From the NCBI GenBank assembly GCA_947650285.1, contig CANTFL010001211.1:620001-684000 (forward strand): 64,000 nucleotides of DNA, read 5' to 3'. The notes under the pieces are model-generated. The model had not been told where the DNA came from, ran no database searches, and saw nothing but the letters and a program-made list of their open reading frames with translations. Below, one piece after another: positions 62,158-64,000 of this stretch; the stretch's first letter is position 1, and every line of letters begins with the position of its first letter. Origin of the DNA: Hyaloperonospora brassicae. Lineage: Eukaryota > Oomycota > Peronosporomycetes > Peronosporales > Peronosporaceae. Position numbers and translations under genes: made by a program.

Positions 62158-62800
62158 GGAGATACACACAGAATGGGTCCGAGTTGTGAGAATTGGATGC
62201 AAGCGGTCGGAAAAAGTCAGTGTTTACCATATGGGGTCCATGTCCGAGTCTGACATCGCCGCAAAGGCTCATCGCTCTATTCCTATCGCTCCGTGGATAA
62301 TGATACACATTCCGCGTGTGTGTTCCTCTTCTCTGCCCATTCCCCTTCGCGATCGCATCGCTGCGTACGTGCAAACACAAAGAGCTCGGGGATCTGGCTA
62401 AAAGTGCTAGGAAAAGATCTGCCAGTGTCGGTGCAAGTGGAAAAGATGCAGCCGTTTTGCGAATCTCACCAACCTCAAAGTTCTGCAGCTTCACCTGCTG
62501 CGCAGTATCGTACTCGAGACTCTCCAGGGCTGGGCCAAATGTCTTGAAACAGCTACTCGAAGGGAAACACTGAGCCAAGAAGCTCGAGACGAAGCAGCTT
62601 CCGCGATGCCGGAGACGCGAACGGGTTTTAGCGCTCGCAGCGTTCGCGACTGCATTTCCACTCAGTTTTTATCGTGCTGTCGACGAAAGAATGAGTAGCT
62701 GGTACCTTTCGCCCATGTGTGCTCGTGTTTCGTTGTTGTCGGTGTCCTTCTTCGCTTGTTTGTTCTTCTTTCTAGCATTGTAGTAGTAGTAGTAGTAGTT

Positions 62801-62881
<81 letters not shown>

Positions 62882-64000
62882 ATAGTAGTAGTAGCATTAG
62901 TGGTAGTAGTGGTAGTCGTTGTTGCTTTTGTTGCTCCTGTTGTTGATCTTCTGCTGCTCTTCGTCTGTTTTCTATCATTGTGTTAAGTATTACGTTTCTA
63001 CCGCTCTAGACGATCGAGAGACCCGAACCGTTGGCGACGCACCACAAGGTGTCGGACACGGTGGAGAACCGATGATCAAAGACAGAGCGGAGTGCAATAC
63101 AAGCAAATCGACCGAATGCATACGTGCGTCACATGCTGCTGCTCTGCTGTTCGAAGGCCGAGCGCGCGAAAAGTGTCCCCGGCGTCGGTCTTCTTGATCT
63201 TGTTGCATCTCACTCAGCTGTCTCCCACCGCAACGTCCCCAATCCCACTCGACCTCCAGCAACAATGGCAGACTCGATCGCATAGTGCGCCTTCCGACGA
63301 GGCTGTCGTTTGTTATGAAAGTCATTGCAACGATATGCAGACCTTTTGACGCCCGTTCTGTTGCCCCTCATTCGCTTGATGTTGACTTGTTTGTCCCTCT
63401 TTTTGACTCTTCACTTCGTAGCGGGTGGCCACGTGGTTTTGTCAAACGAAGTGGTAGACGTCCATCGGTAACGAAACCCTTAACTGAAATGGGCTTCTCA
63501 CGCGCATTGTCGGCCCGCGCTGTGAAAAGGACCGATTCTATCTGACTGAACTCCCCTACAAGTCGGACCCATTCTACGTGTTTCGATCTTGTTTACTTGT
63601 TTAGACCGCTGTAAATTTGACGCGTGCAGAACTACAACGACTCCAGCGGTCCAGCGGTACATGCGAAAGCCAATACCGATCTCAATTGCTATTTGCAGGA
63701 AGGAGACCAAGAACAAGACGGTAAACGTCAGCGAAGAAGTGGATGAGGGGTTCGTCCGACCGGTGGCTGCCTGGGCGACCTCACCGGTAAGTGTGTGCAC
63801 GTTGGGTAAGAAGAAGATGCCGGATATAGTAAGGCGTTCGCGTACCCGAATGTACCTCAAGAGGTCTCTCTCTCTCTGGGTATGATAAAGAGGCCGCACT
63901 AGCCGACACTCGTGACGAGAGGGGATGAAGGGTGCGACCCCGTAACGACCTCATAGCGAGTCACTGCACTTGCAGTCCGCCCGTTCAAATGCTCTCTTCG
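62158..64000. other. Right-end intergenic stretch
   Basis: No intact gene supported. A plus-strand frame from about 62459 reads LTNLKVLQLHLLRSIVLETL, then an Ala/Glu/Arg-rich stretch to a stop near 62695. It could be the end of a leucine-rich-repeat gene whose upstream part is missing, at low confidence. A trinucleotide microsatellite follows (62780-62917). The last 1 kb shows only short frames. Confidence 0.35.
62780..62917 (+). repeat. (GTA)n trinucleotide microsatellite
   Basis: About 45 nearly perfect GTA/TAG triplets with a few GTG and ATA variants. It gives long Val or Leu runs if translated, which are not genes. Confidence 0.95.

Noticed and set aside
62717..62986. Poly-Val and poly-Leu ORFs at the microsatellite
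   Set aside because: Pure translation of GTA/TAG triplets; no coding character outside the repeat.

Overview
This looks like nuclear DNA of a plant-associated oomycete (Peronosporales, Phytophthora or downy mildew type). Most genes are long and intron-poor. The few introns are short, with GTRNGT-like donors. Crypton tyrosine-recombinase remnants, a tRNA-derived SINE, a chromodomain Ty3 element and a BT1-type transporter all fit. The species cannot be named from this sequence alone.

Layout. 1-2.4 kb: broken Crypton recombinase on the minus strand. 3.8-13.95 kb: head-to-tail array of a 4.53 kb LTR-retrotransposon-like unit (LTR-inner-LTR-inner-LTR). Each unit also carries a second, diverged LTR-like block and a decayed antisense coiled-coil reading frame. 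14.5 kb: second Crypton fragment. 15.8-19.4 kb: PP2C phosphatase converging on a BT1/folate-biopterin transporter. 23.1-30.9 kb: a USP32-like ubiquitin protease with an added PX domain, then a UBE2S-type E2 with the LRRL tail. 32.7-41 kb: a WW/zinc-ribbon protein, a seven-exon unknown gene that I assembled from short exons, and a CBM20-TPS-TPP trehalose protein with degenerate active sites. 41.4-43.5 kb: a DDX21-type RNA helicase, divergent from the trehalose gene. 43.5-50.3 kb: gene-poor, with one SINE. 50.35-53.6 kb: a secreted protein of 27 perfect-length 34-residue repeats. 54.17-62.15 kb: a complete Ty3/gypsy chromovirus-like element with identical 391 bp LTRs and a 5 bp target duplication. 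62.2-64 kb: no clear gene.

The most unusual signal is in the Ty3 element. From LTR to LTR it is tiled with short, mostly perfect inverted repeats (arms of about 6-12 bp, tiny loops), roughly one every 25-45 bp, through gag, pol, a long antisense ORF and the LTRs. I did not see this in the host genes or the other transposons here. The same element carries a 535-codon uninterrupted antisense ORF next to its 3' LTR, while its own pol is broken by two stops and two frameshifts.

Several host genes bear on related processes: two ubiquitin-pathway enzymes sit side by side, as do the trehalose protein and the helicase. Nothing in the sequence shows that these neighbours work together.
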